Shown: positions 26,178 to 35,810, counted from the first letter of the stretch. The stretch is 64,000 bases of DNA from Arthrobacter sp. H35-D1 (GCF_030063185.1 NZ_JASISP010000003.1:201124-265123); one strand, 5' to 3'. Numbers and translations are program-made. Notes: generated by a model not told the origin, from the letters alone.

Positions 26178-27407
26178 CTAGCCCGGCATCCCGGCAGAAA
26201 GCCACAATGCCAGCACCGACAGTGGCAGCAAGACAACCACGACGGCGGCCCCGGCCAGCATGTAGCCGCGCCACGAGATGTTGATGCCCATGGCGCGCAG
26301 CCGGCTGTGCCACAACAAGGTGGCCAAGGATGCCCACGGGGACACCAGCGGCCCGAGATTCACGCCGATGAGCAGCGCCGCCAGCCGGAGCGGGGAGCCT
26401 GCGGCAGGTTCAAGCGCCAAATAAGCCGGCAGGTTGTTGACGGCATTTGCGCTCAGCGCGCCGAGCCCCGCCAGCTGGAGCAGCGCGGTGAAACTCTCGC
26501 CGGTGCCGGAAGCGCGGGCAAGGGCGGTGCCCAAGCCGTGGTCATGCAGCGTTTGGATGATCAGGAACAGTCCCATCGCCAACAGCAGCGGCTGGACGGG
26601 GAGCATCCTCCACGCTGCTGCCCACCCCGGGGACGATTGGCGGCGGAGCACGAACACCGCCAGCAAAAACACCGCCGCGACGCTCGTCGGGATCCAGACG
26701 GGCAGCCCGGACACCAGCAGGGGCAGCAGCACGGCCACCGTGACGGCGCTGAAGGCCAGCAGGCCCCTGTCCTTGACGTGCGGCACCGCAGGGCGGGGAA
26801 AGCTGCCGTGCAGTTCGGTCCGGAAAATCAACAGCAGGAACACCACCGGAACCGCGACTCCCACAGCGGCCGGCGCCCACAGCAGTTGCGCGAAGCCCCA
26901 CGGGGACAGGCCCAGGCGGTGCTGGGCCAGCAGGTTTGTCAGGTTGGAAACCGGCAGCAGCAGGGAGGCTGTGTTCGCCAGCCACACGGTGGTCAAGGCA
27001 AACGGCAGCGGCGGGATCCGTGCGTGCCGTGCCAGGGAGACCACCACCGGCGTGACCAGCACGGCGGTGGTGTCCAGCGACAGGGACACCGTGCTCACCG
27101 TGGCAAGGGCCACCGCCAGCAGCCACAACAGCCAGACCCGGCCCGACGGCGTCGGGCCGGGATCTGCAGAACGGCGGGCACCGGCCAGCCTGGCCGTAAC
27201 AGCCGTGAACAGCCCGGCCGAGTCCGCCAGCCCCGTCACCACTGTCATCGCCACCACAAACACCAGGATCGGCACGGTGCGCGAGGCCAGCTCCAGCGCT
27301 GATGCCGGGGTCAGCAGCCCCGAGGCGAGCAGTGCCAGACCCGCCGCAAAGAGCGCCGCGGGAACGGAGGCGGCCAGAGCTTTTGCCGCGGCCGGGGCGG
27401 TGGTCAT
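26178..27407 (-). CDS. SLC13/ArsB-like membrane permease
   Basis: A 409-residue transporter with about eleven helices, of the ion-transporter superfamily that includes ArsB and SLC13 carriers. The first repeat has VPILVFVVAMTVVTGLADSA followed by LDTTAVLVTPVV, and the second GALSANAVNNLPAYLAL and IGVNLGPLVSPWASLATLLW. These are the two inverted-repeat signatures of the family. No arsR, arsC or arsenate gene is nearby, so arsenite specificity should not be assumed. Its start overlaps the stop of the lysR-type gene by four bases, so the two are co-transcribed. Confidence 0.85.
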   Translation of the reverse strand: MTTAPAAAKALAASVPAALFAAGLALLASGLLTPASALELASRTVPILVFVVAMTVVTGLADSAGLFTAVTARLAGARRSADPGPTPSGRVWLLWLLAVALATVSTVSLSLDTTAVLVTPVVVSLARHARIPPLPFALTTVWLANTASLLLPVSNLTNLLAQHRLGLSPWGFAQLLWAPAAVGVAVPVVFLLLIFRTELHGSFPRPAVPHVKDRGLLAFSAVTVAVLLPLLVSGLPVWIPTSVAAVFLLAVFVLRRQSSPGWAAAWRMLPVQPLLLAMGLFLIIQTLHDHGLGTALARASGTGESFTALLQLAGLGALSANAVNNLPAYLALEPAAGSPLRLAALLIGVNLGPLVSPWASLATLLWHSRLRAMGINISWRGYMLAGAAVVVVLLPLSVLALWLSAGMPG

Positions 27408-28342
27408 GGCAGGGGCGTCGGGACGGCCAATTCCTGCGCCGTCAGCTCCAGAATTTCCCGGCAGGCCAAAAGGGCCGGACGGCTGCGGCTGGCGCGGCGG
27501 ACAGAGGTGAAGACTGTGCGTTGGGGCAGGCCCGGCAGGTCAATCAGGCGAAGCTGGGGCGGGCGTCCCGTCCACATGAGATCCGGCATCAGGCCCACGG
27601 CGTTGCCTGACTCGATGAGCCGGATTTGGGCCTGCAGATCGGCAGTTTCGAAACGAACGTCGGGTTCAAAGCCTGCCTGCCGGCATCTTTGCTCGGCCCA
27701 ATGGCGGGACGCCGCACCCCGCGGTTCCATGACCCAAGGTAGTTCGGCCGTGTCCTCCAGTTCTGTGATGGGTGAGCTGAGGAGCTTGGCCATGCCGCCG
27801 GCCACATCGTGGAAGGGGACGGCGAGCCGAATGGCGTCGGTGGTCAGCGTGACCCTGTCCAGCTCGGGGAGCATGGGTGCAGCGTGGCCCGGATATTGCT
27901 CGGCCACCACCAGGTCAAAGTCGCGGGCCCACGTCTCATGGAGGGCGCTTTCGGGTTCGCGCTGGATCATTTCAATGCGCACATCAGGATAGGCCTGTGC
28001 CATGGCCGTGAGCAGATTCGGCAGCAGGGCCAGGGCCGCCGACTGGAACATGGCCAGTTTTACGGTCCCCGTGGGGACAGTCAGCGAGGCGGCCAGGTCT
28101 GCTTCGGCCCGTTCCAGGGTTTCCAGCAGCTCCGCCGTGTGGGCCACGAGGATCTCCGCTTGGGGCGTGAGCTGGACTCTGCGCCCCACTTTCAGCAGCA
28201 GCGGGACCCCGACTTCCCTCTCCAGCAGGGCCAGCTGCTGCGACACGGCCGAGGGGCTGTATTGCAGCGTTGCGGCAACGTCGGCCAAGGTGCCGCGGAG
28301 GTGCAATTCACGCAGCAGGCGCAGGCGTTTGACGTCAAGCAT
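27404..28342 (-). CDS. LysR-family transcriptional regulator
   Basis: A 312-residue regulator with an N-terminal winged helix (LRLLRELHLRGTLADVAATL, then SPSAVSQQLALLEREVGVPL) and a periplasmic-binding-like effector domain from about residue 90. It is in operon with the permease downstream through a 4-bp overlap, and divergent from putA. A 25-bp AT-rich palindrome lies in the 128-bp gap. LysR proteins usually control a divergent gene, so putA, the permease or both are likely targets. Confidence 0.9.
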   Translation of the reverse strand: MLDVKRLRLLRELHLRGTLADVAATLQYSPSAVSQQLALLEREVGVPLLLKVGRRVQLTPQAEILVAHTAELLETLERAEADLAASLTVPTGTVKLAMFQSAALALLPNLLTAMAQAYPDVRIEMIQREPESALHETWARDFDLVVAEQYPGHAAPMLPELDRVTLTTDAIRLAVPFHDVAGGMAKLLSSPITELEDTAELPWVMEPRGAASRHWAEQRCRQAGFEPDVRFETADLQAQIRLIESGNAVGLMPDLMWTGRPPQLRLIDLPGLPQRTVFTSVRRASRSRPALLACREILELTAQELAVPTPLP

Positions 28343-28367
28343 GGGTGCTCCAGAGAGTGTAGTAATA

Positions 28368-28392
28368 CTGACTTATATTGATTATAAATCAG
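28368..28392. promoter_or_regulatory. Candidate LysR operator between lysR-type gene and putA
   Basis: CTGACTTATA and TATAAATCAG form 10-bp arms with one mismatch around TTGAT. It is strikingly AT-rich for this genome. The size and the inverted arrangement fit a LysR T-N11-A type box. Confidence 0.55.
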
Positions 28393-28470
28393 CACTTTTT
28401 CTTATTGAAGAAGAGTCTCATACTGGTGGCAGGCAAGCCGCCAAAACAAGCGCTTTGAGCACCAACAGAA

Positions 28471-31400
28471 ATGAACCAGGCAAGGACCATGACAAGCACC
28501 ACTTCCGCGGCTACAGCCGCAAGCATTCCGGTTCCCGGCGACGATCTCGTCGAGGAGACGATCGCCCTTGTAAGACACTGGCTCAGCGAGGCGGGAAAGT
28601 TCCCCGCCGACGTCTCCGCCCAACGCCTGGCCGGGGTTTTGAAGGATCCCAACGGCCTGGCTTTCACCGTGGGTTTTGTTGACGGCGTGGTCCGTCCCGA
28701 AGACGTGGCCGTGGCCGGGCGCAATCTGGCCGCACTGGCCTCCAAGGTGCCGGCCTTCCTGCCTTGGTACATGCGCGGGGCTGTTCGGCTCGGCGGCATC
28801 ATGGCCCCTCGCCTGCCGCGGCTGGTGATCCCCATTGCCCGCAGGGTTCTCCGGGAGATGGTGGGCCACTTGATTGTGGATGCCACCTCCGCCAAGCTGG
28901 GCCCGGCCATCGCCAAGATCCGCAAGGACAGCGTGGACCTGAATATCAACCTCCTCGGCGAGGCGGTGTTGGGCGAGCACGAAGCCGCCCGCCGCCTTGA
29001 GGGCACCTTGGCGCTGCTGGCGCGGGAGGACGTGAACTACGTCTCGATCAAGGAATCCTCCACCGTGGCACCCCACACGCCGTGGGCCTTCGATGACGCC
29101 GTGGCGGAGGTGGTGGAAAAACTCAGCCCGCTGTACTCGCTGGCGGCCTCCTTCGACAAGCCGAAATTCATCAACTTGGACATGGAGGAGTACAAGGACC
29201 TCACCATGACCCTCGCCGTGTTCAAGCAGATTTTGGACAAGCCGGAGTTCAAGCACGTCGAGGCCGGCATCGTGCTCCAGGCCTACCTGCCGGACACGCT
29301 CGGGGCCCTGATGGAGCTGCAGGAGTGGGCGGCCCGGCGTACAGCCGACGGCGGGGCGCCGGTAAAGGTCCGCCTCGTCAAGGGTGCCAATCTGCCCATG
29401 GAAGAGGTGCAGGCCTCCGTCTACAACTGGCCGCTGGCAACGTGGGGAAGCAAGCAGGACTCCGACACGAACTACAAGCGCCTGGTGAATTATGCGCTCA
29501 CACCCGAACACCTGGCCAACGTCCACATCGGCGTGGCCGGGCACAACCTCTTCGACGTGGCCCACGCTTGGCTCCTGGCCAAGCAGCGCGGCATCGACAC
29601 GGCCAGCCGCGCCCTTGAATTCGAAATGCTGCTGGGCATGGCCACAGGTCAGGCCGAGGCCGTCCGCCAGGACATCGGCTCCCTGCTGCTGTACACGCCC
29701 GTGGTGCACCCGGGAGAGTTTGACGTCGCCATCTCCTACCTGGTCCGGCGCCTTGAAGAGGGCGCCAGCCAGGAAAACTTCATGTCCGCCGTTTTTGAGC
29801 TCACCGACAGCGATGCCTTGTTTGAGCGCGAGAAGGAACGCTTCCTGGCCTCCCTGCAGGGCGTGGACGCCGAAGTGCCGTCCAGCAACCGTGTCCAGGA
29901 CCGCAATGTGCCCTCCTCCCCGGCGCCCGTGGACCGCTTCGTCAACACCGCCGACACCGACCCGGCGCTGCCGGCCAACCAAGCCTGGGGCCGGGACATC
30001 CTGGCCCGCATCCCCGGCTCCAAGCTGGGCGTCGACCTCGTCGCGGCCACCACCATCACCGAACTGGACCGGCTGAACAGCGTCGTGGACACCGCCGTCG
30101 AGCATGGAAAAGCCTGGGGTGAGCTGGGCGGGGCCGGGCGCGCCGCCATCCTGCACCGTGCCGGGGACATCCTGGAATCGCGCCGTGCCGAGCTCATGGA
30201 GGTCATGGCCGCCGAGACCGGCAAGACCCTTGACCAGGGGGACCCGGAAGTCAGCGAGGCCGTGGACTTCGCCCACTTCTACGCCGAGCGCGCCAAGGAC
30301 TTGGAAACGGTCGACGGCGCCACGTTCGTCCCGGCGAAGCTCACCGTGGTGACCCCGCCGTGGAACTTCCCGCTCGCCATCCCGGCAGGATCCACGCTGG
30401 CAGCGCTGGCCGCGGGCTCCGCCGTGGTCATCAAGCCCGCACGGCAGGCACAGCGTACCGGTTCCGTCATGGTCCAGGCCCTGTGGGATGCCGGAGTGCC
30501 GCGCGAGGTGCTGGCCCTTGTCCAGCTGGGCGAGCGCGACCTGGGCCGGGCGCTGGTGTCCCATCCCGCCGTCGACCGTGTCATCCTGACAGGCGGGTAC
30601 GAGACCGCCGAACTGTTCCGCAGCTTCCGCACCGACCTGCCGCTGCTGGCCGAGACGTCGGGCAAGAATGCCATCATCGTCACCCCCAGCGCCGATCTGG
30701 ACCTGGCGGCCAAGGACGTTGTGCAGTCGGCTTTCGGGCACGCCGGGCAGAAGTGCTCCGCGGCGTCCCTTGTCATCATGGTGGGGGCGGTGGCCACCTC
30801 CGCGCGCTTCCACAAGCAGCTGCTTGACGCCGCCGCCAGCCTGCGCGTCGGCTACCCGGAGACCGCCACCTCGCAGATGGGTCCCATCATCGAGCCGGCT
30901 GCCGGCAAGCTGCACACGGCGCTTACCACCCTCGACGACGGCGAGGCCTGGGCCCTTGAACCCCGGCAGCTCGACGAGACCGGGCGCCTCTGGTCCCCGG
31001 GCGTGCGCACCGGCGTTGCGGCCGGTTCTGCCTTCCACCTGACCGAGTACTTTGGCCCCGTCCTGGGCGTCATGCAGGCCGAGACGCTCGAGGAGGCCAT
31101 CGCCATGGTCAACCGCACCGAGTACGGGCTGACCAGCGGGTTGCATTCCCTCGACTCGGCGGAGATCGGCGTGTGGATGGACACCGTCCAGGCCGGAAAC
31201 CTGTACGTCAACCGCGGCATCACCGGCGCCATTGTGCAGCGCCAGCCGTTCGGCGGCTGGAAGAAATCCGCAGTGGGGGCCGGAACGAAGGCCGGCGGGC
31301 CCAACTACCTCGTGGGACTGGGCAACTGGCGTGCTGCGCCGTCCTCGGCCACGGCGCCATTGGGCGATGCGGCCACCAAAATGCTCCATGCGGACGCGAA

Positions 31401-31935
31401 CCTGTCAGATGACGAGCATGCCTTCCTGAAGCGGGCGCTGCACAGCGACGCGGTGGCCTGGGCAACGGAATTTGGCAACGCCAAGGACGTCTCGGCGCTG
31501 TCCGCCGAACGCAATGTGTTCCGCTACCGTCCCCTGCATCCGTTGGTGCGTTTGAGCGAAGGCGAACCCGTGGCGAAGCTGCTGCGCGTGCTTGCGGCAG
31601 GCATCCGGGCCGGGGCCGCCCCGGAAGTCTCCAGCGCCGTCGTTCTCCCACAGGCAGTGCAGGCACTGTTGCTCAGCGAACACCTCACTGTCACCGTGGA
31701 GGGCGACGCTGCCTGGTTGGCGCGCAGCTTCGGGGCCGGGCGCATTCGGCTCATCGGCGGCGACGCTTCAGCCCTGTATGCAGCCAGCGAAGGGCGTCCG
31801 GACCTGGCGATTTACGCCGGCGAGGTGACGGAGGCCGGTCGCGTGGAGATGCTGCCGTTCCTGCATGAGCAGGCCATCAGCATCACCGCGCACCGCTTTG
31901 GCACGCCCAACCACCTCACGGACGGGCTGATCTAG
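28471..31935 (+). CDS. putA: Bifunctional proline dehydrogenase / glutamate-semialdehyde dehydrogenase
   Basis: Oxidises proline to glutamate in two steps and channels the intermediate between sites. The 1154-residue protein starts with a proline dehydrogenase barrel (about residues 130-430: YVSIKESSTV, RLVKGANLPMEE, YTPVVHPGEFD). The aldehyde dehydrogenase part has TPPWNFPLAIP, LAETSGKNA and the catalytic Cys762 in AGQKCSAAS, followed by a C-terminal extension. It lacks the ribbon-helix-helix domain of enterobacterial PutA, so control must be external, probably the divergent LysR. ATG 28489 is an alternative start with a purine-rich leader. Confidence 0.95.
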   Translation: MNQARTMTSTTSAATAASIPVPGDDLVEETIALVRHWLSEAGKFPADVSAQRLAGVLKDPNGLAFTVGFVDGVVRPEDVAVAGRNLAALASKVPAFLPWYMRGAVRLGGIMAPRLPRLVIPIARRVLREMVGHLIVDATSAKLGPAIAKIRKDSVDLNINLLGEAVLGEHEAARRLEGTLALLAREDVNYVSIKESSTVAPHTPWAFDDAVAEVVEKLSPLYSLAASFDKPKFINLDMEEYKDLTMTLAVFKQILDKPEFKHVEAGIVLQAYLPDTLGALMELQEWAARRTADGGAPVKVRLVKGANLPMEEVQASVYNWPLATWGSKQDSDTNYKRLVNYALTPEHLANVHIGVAGHNLFDVAHAWLLAKQRGIDTASRALEFEMLLGMATGQAEAVRQDIGSLLLYTPVVHPGEFDVAISYLVRRLEEGASQENFMSAVFELTDSDALFEREKERFLASLQGVDAEVPSSNRVQDRNVPSSPAPVDRFVNTADTDPALPANQAWGRDILARIPGSKLGVDLVAATTITELDRLNSVVDTAVEHGKAWGELGGAGRAAILHRAGDILESRRAELMEVMAAETGKTLDQGDPEVSEAVDFAHFYAERAKDLETVDGATFVPAKLTVVTPPWNFPLAIPAGSTLAALAAGSAVVIKPARQAQRTGSVMVQALWDAGVPREVLALVQLGERDLGRALVSHPAVDRVILTGGYETAELFRSFRTDLPLLAETSGKNAIIVTPSADLDLAAKDVVQSAFGHAGQKCSAASLVIMVGAVATSARFHKQLLDAAASLRVGYPETATSQMGPIIEPAAGKLHTALTTLDDGEAWALEPRQLDETGRLWSPGVRTGVAAGSAFHLTEYFGPVLGVMQAETLEEAIAMVNRTEYGLTSGLHSLDSAEIGVWMDTVQAGNLYVNRGITGAIVQRQPFGGWKKSAVGAGTKAGGPNYLVGLGNWRAAPSSATAPLGDAATKMLHADANLSDDEHAFLKRALHSDAVAWATEFGNAKDVSALSAERNVFRYRPLHPLVRLSEGEPVAKLLRVLAAGIRAGAAPEVSSAVVLPQAVQALLLSEHLTVTVEGDAAWLARSFGAGRIRLIGGDASALYAASEGRPDLAIYAGEVTEAGRVEMLPFLHEQAISITAHRFGTPNHLTDGLI

Positions 31936-31957
31936 CGCCAGCCCGCTCCGAAACCAT

Positions 31958-32016
31958 TCGAAAGCGCAGTAGATTGCAATGTTCGTGGCGAACATTGCAA
32001 TCTACTGCGCTTTCGA
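31958..32016. repeat. 59-nt palindrome, copy B
   Basis: Perfect 28-bp arms at 31958-31985 and 31989-32016 flank the loop TGG. Ends are TCGA, the inner core is GCAATGTTCG...CGAACATTGC. Same size and design as the element at 14664-14722. It lies between the convergent ends of putA and a VOC gene. Confidence 0.9.
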
Positions 32017-32064
32017 TGTGTGTGGGGGCGTGGGGAATGTGATTGGACCGCGCAGTAGCCCGGC

Positions 32065-32466
32065 TCAGGCCTGGCTGACGCGGACCATGTTTCCGGATGG
32101 ATCGCGGAATGCGCAGTCGCGCGGGCCCCATGGTTGGTCCGTTGGTTCCTGGAGCACTTCGGCGCCGGACACCACGGCCTGCTCGAAGAGGGACTGAAGG
32201 TTGTCGCTACTGAAGACGAGCATGGGTAGCAATCCCTTGGTGAGCAGGGCGGCCATCGCGTCGCCGTCGTCCTTGGAACGGCCCGCATGGGGTTCGGAAA
32301 TGACAATGCCCAGGCCTGGCTGGGTGTCCGTGCCCAGGGTGACCCAGCGGAATTCGCCGGATTTCACGTCATTGCTGACGTTCAGGCCGAGGGCATCACG
32401 GTAAAACGCGATGGATGCCTCGGCATCGTGGACGGTGACATGTGTGTACTGAAGTGAAATAGCCAT
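32065..32466 (-). CDS. VOC-family (glyoxalase-like) protein
   Basis: A 133-residue protein with two beta-alpha-beta-beta-beta modules. It opens with TVHDAEASIAFYRDALGLNV and closes with AFRDPSGNMVRVSQA, a standard metal-site end. Such proteins include lyases, dioxygenases and drug-binding proteins; this one cannot be placed further. It follows the AraC-type gene by about 100 bp on the same strand, so co-transcription is possible. Confidence 0.88.
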   Translation of the reverse strand: MAISLQYTHVTVHDAEASIAFYRDALGLNVSNDVKSGEFRWVTLGTDTQPGLGIVISEPHAGRSKDDGDAMAALLTKGLLPMLVFSSDNLQSLFEQAVVSGAEVLQEPTDQPWGPRDCAFRDPSGNMVRVSQA

Positions 32467-32569
32467 GGAAAAAAACTAACGTGGACCCGGCCGTTGCGCT
32501 TCTTCATTTCTGCTCTGCTGGTTGGACGAGCCCGTGAGCTGCGCCTATGACTGGGAAACGAGGCCCGGA

Positions 32570-32989
32570 TTATTGGTTGCCATTTGTGGCGGCGCCACGC
32601 GTGGGCCGCGTGGTGGCCTTGGCAAAGCACGGGGGCATGGCCTCGATGGCACTGTGCTCCCGGGAGCTGTAGGCGCTGGGAGTTTCGCCCATAATTTCGG
32701 TGAAGCGGGTGCTGAAGGAACCCAGCGACGTCGAGCCCACGGCCATGCATGCCTCCGTCACCGACGACCCCGCCCGCAGCAGTGCCGCTGCGCGTTCAAT
32801 GCGTCTGGTCATGAGATAACTGTGGGGTGTTTCGCCGTAAGCCGCACGGAATTTGCGCGAGAAGTGAGCGGTGGACATCAGCGCCCGGGCGGCCATGGTT
32901 GGCACGTTGAGCGGCAAAGCGTAATCCCTGTCGATCATGTCCCGCGCGCGTCGCAGGTGGGCCAGGTCGGCCAGCTCATCCGGTGTCAT
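32570..32989 (-). CDS. AraC-family transcriptional regulator, DNA-binding domain only
   Basis: A 139-residue protein made almost only of the AraC double helix-turn-helix. Visible landmarks are LNVPTMAARALMSTAHFSRK for the first helix pair and AAALLRAGSSVTEACMAVGS with FSTRFTEIMGETPSAY for the second. There is no effector domain, so it may respond to level or to a partner. The VOC gene downstream is its most likely target. Confidence 0.9.
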   Translation of the reverse strand: MTPDELADLAHLRRARDMIDRDYALPLNVPTMAARALMSTAHFSRKFRAAYGETPHSYLMTRRIERAAALLRAGSSVTEACMAVGSTSLGSFSTRFTEIMGETPSAYSSREHSAIEAMPPCFAKATTRPTRGAATNGNQ

Positions 32990-33139
32990 GGCCCGAGGTT
33001 ACCAGCTCCTGGTTGCGCGGCGGCAGCATCAGGAAGCGGGAGTGCGGGCGGTGCATGGCAGCCAAAGGATCGCGTGCCCGCGTCAGCGGACGTAACGATC
33101 GGTGGTCACTTTCCCGGCCGGGAGGATACCTTGGGAGCT

Positions 33140-34525
33140 ATGAAGTACGCGAACTCCGTCCTGGACCTGATTGGCAACACTCCGCTGGTGAAATTGCACA
33201 AGGTCACCGAGGGTCTCCAAGCTACAGTGCTTGTCAAGCTTGAGTACATGAACCCCGGCGGCTCCGCCAAGGACCGCATTGCCGTGAAAATGCTCGACGA
33301 GGCTGCCAAGGAAGGAAAAATCCTCCCGGGTGGCACCGTGGTGGAACCCACCAGCGGAAACACCGGGGTCGCCATGGCCATGGTGGCCCAGCAGCGCGGC
33401 TACAAGTGCGTGTTCGTGGTGCCCGACAAGGTGGGCGAGGACAAGCGTTCGGTCCTACGGGCCTACGGTGCCGAGGTGGTGGTCACGCCGTCGGCAGTGT
33501 CCGCCAGCAGCCCGCAGTCCTACTACGGGGTCTCCGACCGGCTGACCCAGGAAATTCCGGGTGCCTACAAACCCGACCAATTCTCCAACCAAAACGGCCC
33601 GCTGAGCCACTACGAAACCACTGGCCCGGAAATCTGGGCGGACACCGACGGGCGCATCACGCACTTTGTGGCAGGCGTGGGAACCGGCGGCACCATTACC
33701 GGCGCCGGCCGTTTCCTGCGCGAAGCATCCCGGGACCGCCCGGCAGCCGACGGCGGGGAGGTGCAGATCATCGGCGCGGACCCGGAAGGTTCCGTGTACT
33801 CGGGCGGAACCGGCCGCCCCTACCTCATCGAAGGCGTGGGCGAGGACGTCTGGCCCCGCTCCTACGATCCCTCCGTCCCGCACAAGGTCATCGCCGTCAG
33901 CGACAACGACTCCTTTGCCATGACCCGCCGCCTGGCCCGGGAGGAAGGGCTGCTGGTGGGTGGTTCCTCCGGCATGGCGGTGGTGGCTGCGCTGGAAGCC
34001 GCCAAGGGGCTGGGACCGGAGGCAGTCGTCGTCGTGCTTCTGCCTGACAGCGGGCGCGGCTACCTGGGCAAGATCTTTAGCGACTTGTGGATGCAGTCCT
34101 ACGGTTTCCTGAAACTGAGCGACGAGCCGGCCATTGGCGACGTGCTCAAGGCCAAGACGGGCGGGCTGCCGGACCTTGTGCACATCCACCCGAACGAGAC
34201 GGTGCGCGACGTCATCAACCTGATGGCCGAGTACGGGGTGTCCCAGATTCCCGTGCTCAGCGCGGAACCGCCGGTGGTCATGGGGGAGGTGCTCGGCTCG
34301 GTGGATGAACGCACGCTGACAGGCATGCTGTTCCGGCACGAGGCGAAACTGACCGACAAGATCACCGACCACATGCAGCCGCTGTTGCCGATCATCGGCT
34401 CGCTGGAGCCCATTTCGGCCGCGCGCGCCAAGCTGCAGGACGTGGATGCGCTGATGGTGACATTCGTCGGATCGCCCGTCGGGGTGCTGACCCGCCTGGA
34501 CCTGCTGAACTATCTCAACCACTGA
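33140..34525 (+). CDS. Cystathionine beta-synthase with C-terminal CBS pair
   Basis: A PLP enzyme joining serine and homocysteine to cystathionine, or acting as a cysteine synthase. PLP lysine 44 lies in NPGGSAKDRIA, the substrate loop is PTSGNTGVAMA, and the phosphate-binding loop is VGTGGTITGAGRF. Residues 340-460 form two CBS motifs (DVINLMAEYGVSQIPVLS and MVTFVGSPVGVLTRLD), which in this family often regulate. GGAGG at 33121 would fit TTG 33131 better than ATG 33140; both give the same protein save three residues. metB follows after 45 bp. Confidence 0.93.
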   Translation: MKYANSVLDLIGNTPLVKLHKVTEGLQATVLVKLEYMNPGGSAKDRIAVKMLDEAAKEGKILPGGTVVEPTSGNTGVAMAMVAQQRGYKCVFVVPDKVGEDKRSVLRAYGAEVVVTPSAVSASSPQSYYGVSDRLTQEIPGAYKPDQFSNQNGPLSHYETTGPEIWADTDGRITHFVAGVGTGGTITGAGRFLREASRDRPAADGGEVQIIGADPEGSVYSGGTGRPYLIEGVGEDVWPRSYDPSVPHKVIAVSDNDSFAMTRRLAREEGLLVGGSSGMAVVAALEAAKGLGPEAVVVVLLPDSGRGYLGKIFSDLWMQSYGFLKLSDEPAIGDVLKAKTGGLPDLVHIHPNETVRDVINLMAEYGVSQIPVLSAEPPVVMGEVLGSVDERTLTGMLFRHEAKLTDKITDHMQPLLPIIGSLEPISAARAKLQDVDALMVTFVGSPVGVLTRLDLLNYLNH

Positions 34526-34570
34526 CTTGGCACTACTGATTTAACACGACCGTCCTAAAAGGAGAACATC

Positions 34571-35731
34571 ATGACTGAAGGCTTCAACACCCGCGCCGTC
34601 CATGCCGGCCAGACACCGGACCCCACCACCGGTGCCGTCATCCCCGCGCTGTACCAAACCACCACGTTCGCGCAGGACGGGATCGGCAAGCTGCGCAACG
34701 GCTACGAGTACGGCCGCGGCACCAACCCCACCCGCGACGCGCTCCAGGCACAGCTGGCCGGCGTCGAGGGCGGGCAGTTCGCGTTCAGCTTCGCCTCCGG
34801 GCTGGCTGCCGAGGACGCACTGATCCGAGCCCTGCTGGTCCCCGGCGACCACATCGTCATGGGCAACGACGTCTACGGCGGCACCTACCGGCTCCTGAAC
34901 CGCATCCTGTCGGTCTGGGGCATCACCAACGCCGCCGTTGACATGTTCGACGCCGGGGCGCTGGCTGCCGCTGTTGCCGCAGGTGGACCCGATGGCGGGA
35001 CAAAGATGCTGTGGGTCGAGACGCCGTCGAACCCGATGATGAAAATTACCGACATTGCCGCGCTCGCAGACGTGGCCCATGCCGCTGGAGCGCTGTTGGT
35101 GGTGGACAACACCTTTGCCTCTCCGTACCTGCAAAATCCGCTGGCGCTCGGTGCCGACGTGGTGGTCCACTCCACCACGAAGTACATTGGCGGGCACTCG
35201 GATGCTTCCGGCGGCGCGATCATTCTCAACGACGCCGAGGCGGCCGAGAAGATCGGGTTTGTGCAGTTTGCCGTCGGTGCCGTGTCCGCGCCGATGGAGG
35301 CGTGGTTGACCACCCGCGGGCTCAAGACGCTGGGCGTGCGCATGGACAGGCACTGCTTCAACGCCCAGGCGATTGCTGAATGGCTGCTGCAGCGTCCCGA
35401 AGTGGAGCGTGTGCTGTACCCGGGCCTGCCCAGCCACCCCGGCCACGAACTGGCTGCCCGGCAGATGCGCGGCTTTGGCGGCATGATTTCCGTGCAGTTC
35501 AAGGGCGGCGAGGAAGCCGCACGCAAGGTGGCCGAGTCCACCGCGCTGTTTACGCTGGCCGAGTCGCTGGGCGGCATCGAATCGCTGATGAACTACCCCT
35601 CGGAGATGACGCACGCCTCCGTCAAGGGCACCGAGCTGGCCGTTCCCGTCAACCTGATCCGGCTCTCGGTGGGCATCGAAGACATCGAGGACCTGCTCGC
35701 GGACCTGGAGCAAGCGCTAGACGCCCTTTAG
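34571..35731 (+). CDS. metB: Cystathionine gamma-synthase / gamma-lyase
   Basis: A 386-residue Cys/Met-metabolism PLP enzyme. The PLP lysine is K204 in STTKYIGGHSD, with YQTTTFAQDG near the start and SLGGIESLMNYP for substrate binding. AAAGGAGA precedes ATG 34571. Placed directly after the cystathionine beta-synthase, it may run in the gamma-lyase direction and complete reverse transsulfuration from homocysteine to cysteine, the same pairing as in mycobacteria. Sequence alone does not separate synthase from lyase. Confidence 0.92.
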   Translation: MTEGFNTRAVHAGQTPDPTTGAVIPALYQTTTFAQDGIGKLRNGYEYGRGTNPTRDALQAQLAGVEGGQFAFSFASGLAAEDALIRALLVPGDHIVMGNDVYGGTYRLLNRILSVWGITNAAVDMFDAGALAAAVAAGGPDGGTKMLWVETPSNPMMKITDIAALADVAHAAGALLVVDNTFASPYLQNPLALGADVVVHSTTKYIGGHSDASGGAIILNDAEAAEKIGFVQFAVGAVSAPMEAWLTTRGLKTLGVRMDRHCFNAQAIAEWLLQRPEVERVLYPGLPSHPGHELAARQMRGFGGMISVQFKGGEEAARKVAESTALFTLAESLGGIESLMNYPSEMTHASVKGTELAVPVNLIRLSVGIEDIEDLLADLEQALDAL

Positions 35732-35810
35732 AACCGGCGAGCCGTCGTGTGTGCGAGCCGGCAGCGCACCCTCCGCAGCCTGCCTTCCCACCCTCCCCTC
35801 CCCACTGACC

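Noticed and set aside
26178-27407. Arsenite efflux gene arsB
   Set aside because: Family resemblance is real, but there is no arsR, arsC or other arsenic gene, and a LysR-type gene is coupled instead.
28402-31389. A 995-codon open frame antisense to putA
   Set aside because: It lies wholly inside putA, mirrors its codon bias, has His/Gly-rich shadow composition and no ribosome site. Long antisense frames are common in high-GC DNA.
32522-33139. Long N-terminal extension of cystathionine beta-synthase
   Set aside because: The open frame upstream of 33131 is antisense to the AraC-type gene; the enzyme fold starts normally at MKYANSVLDL.
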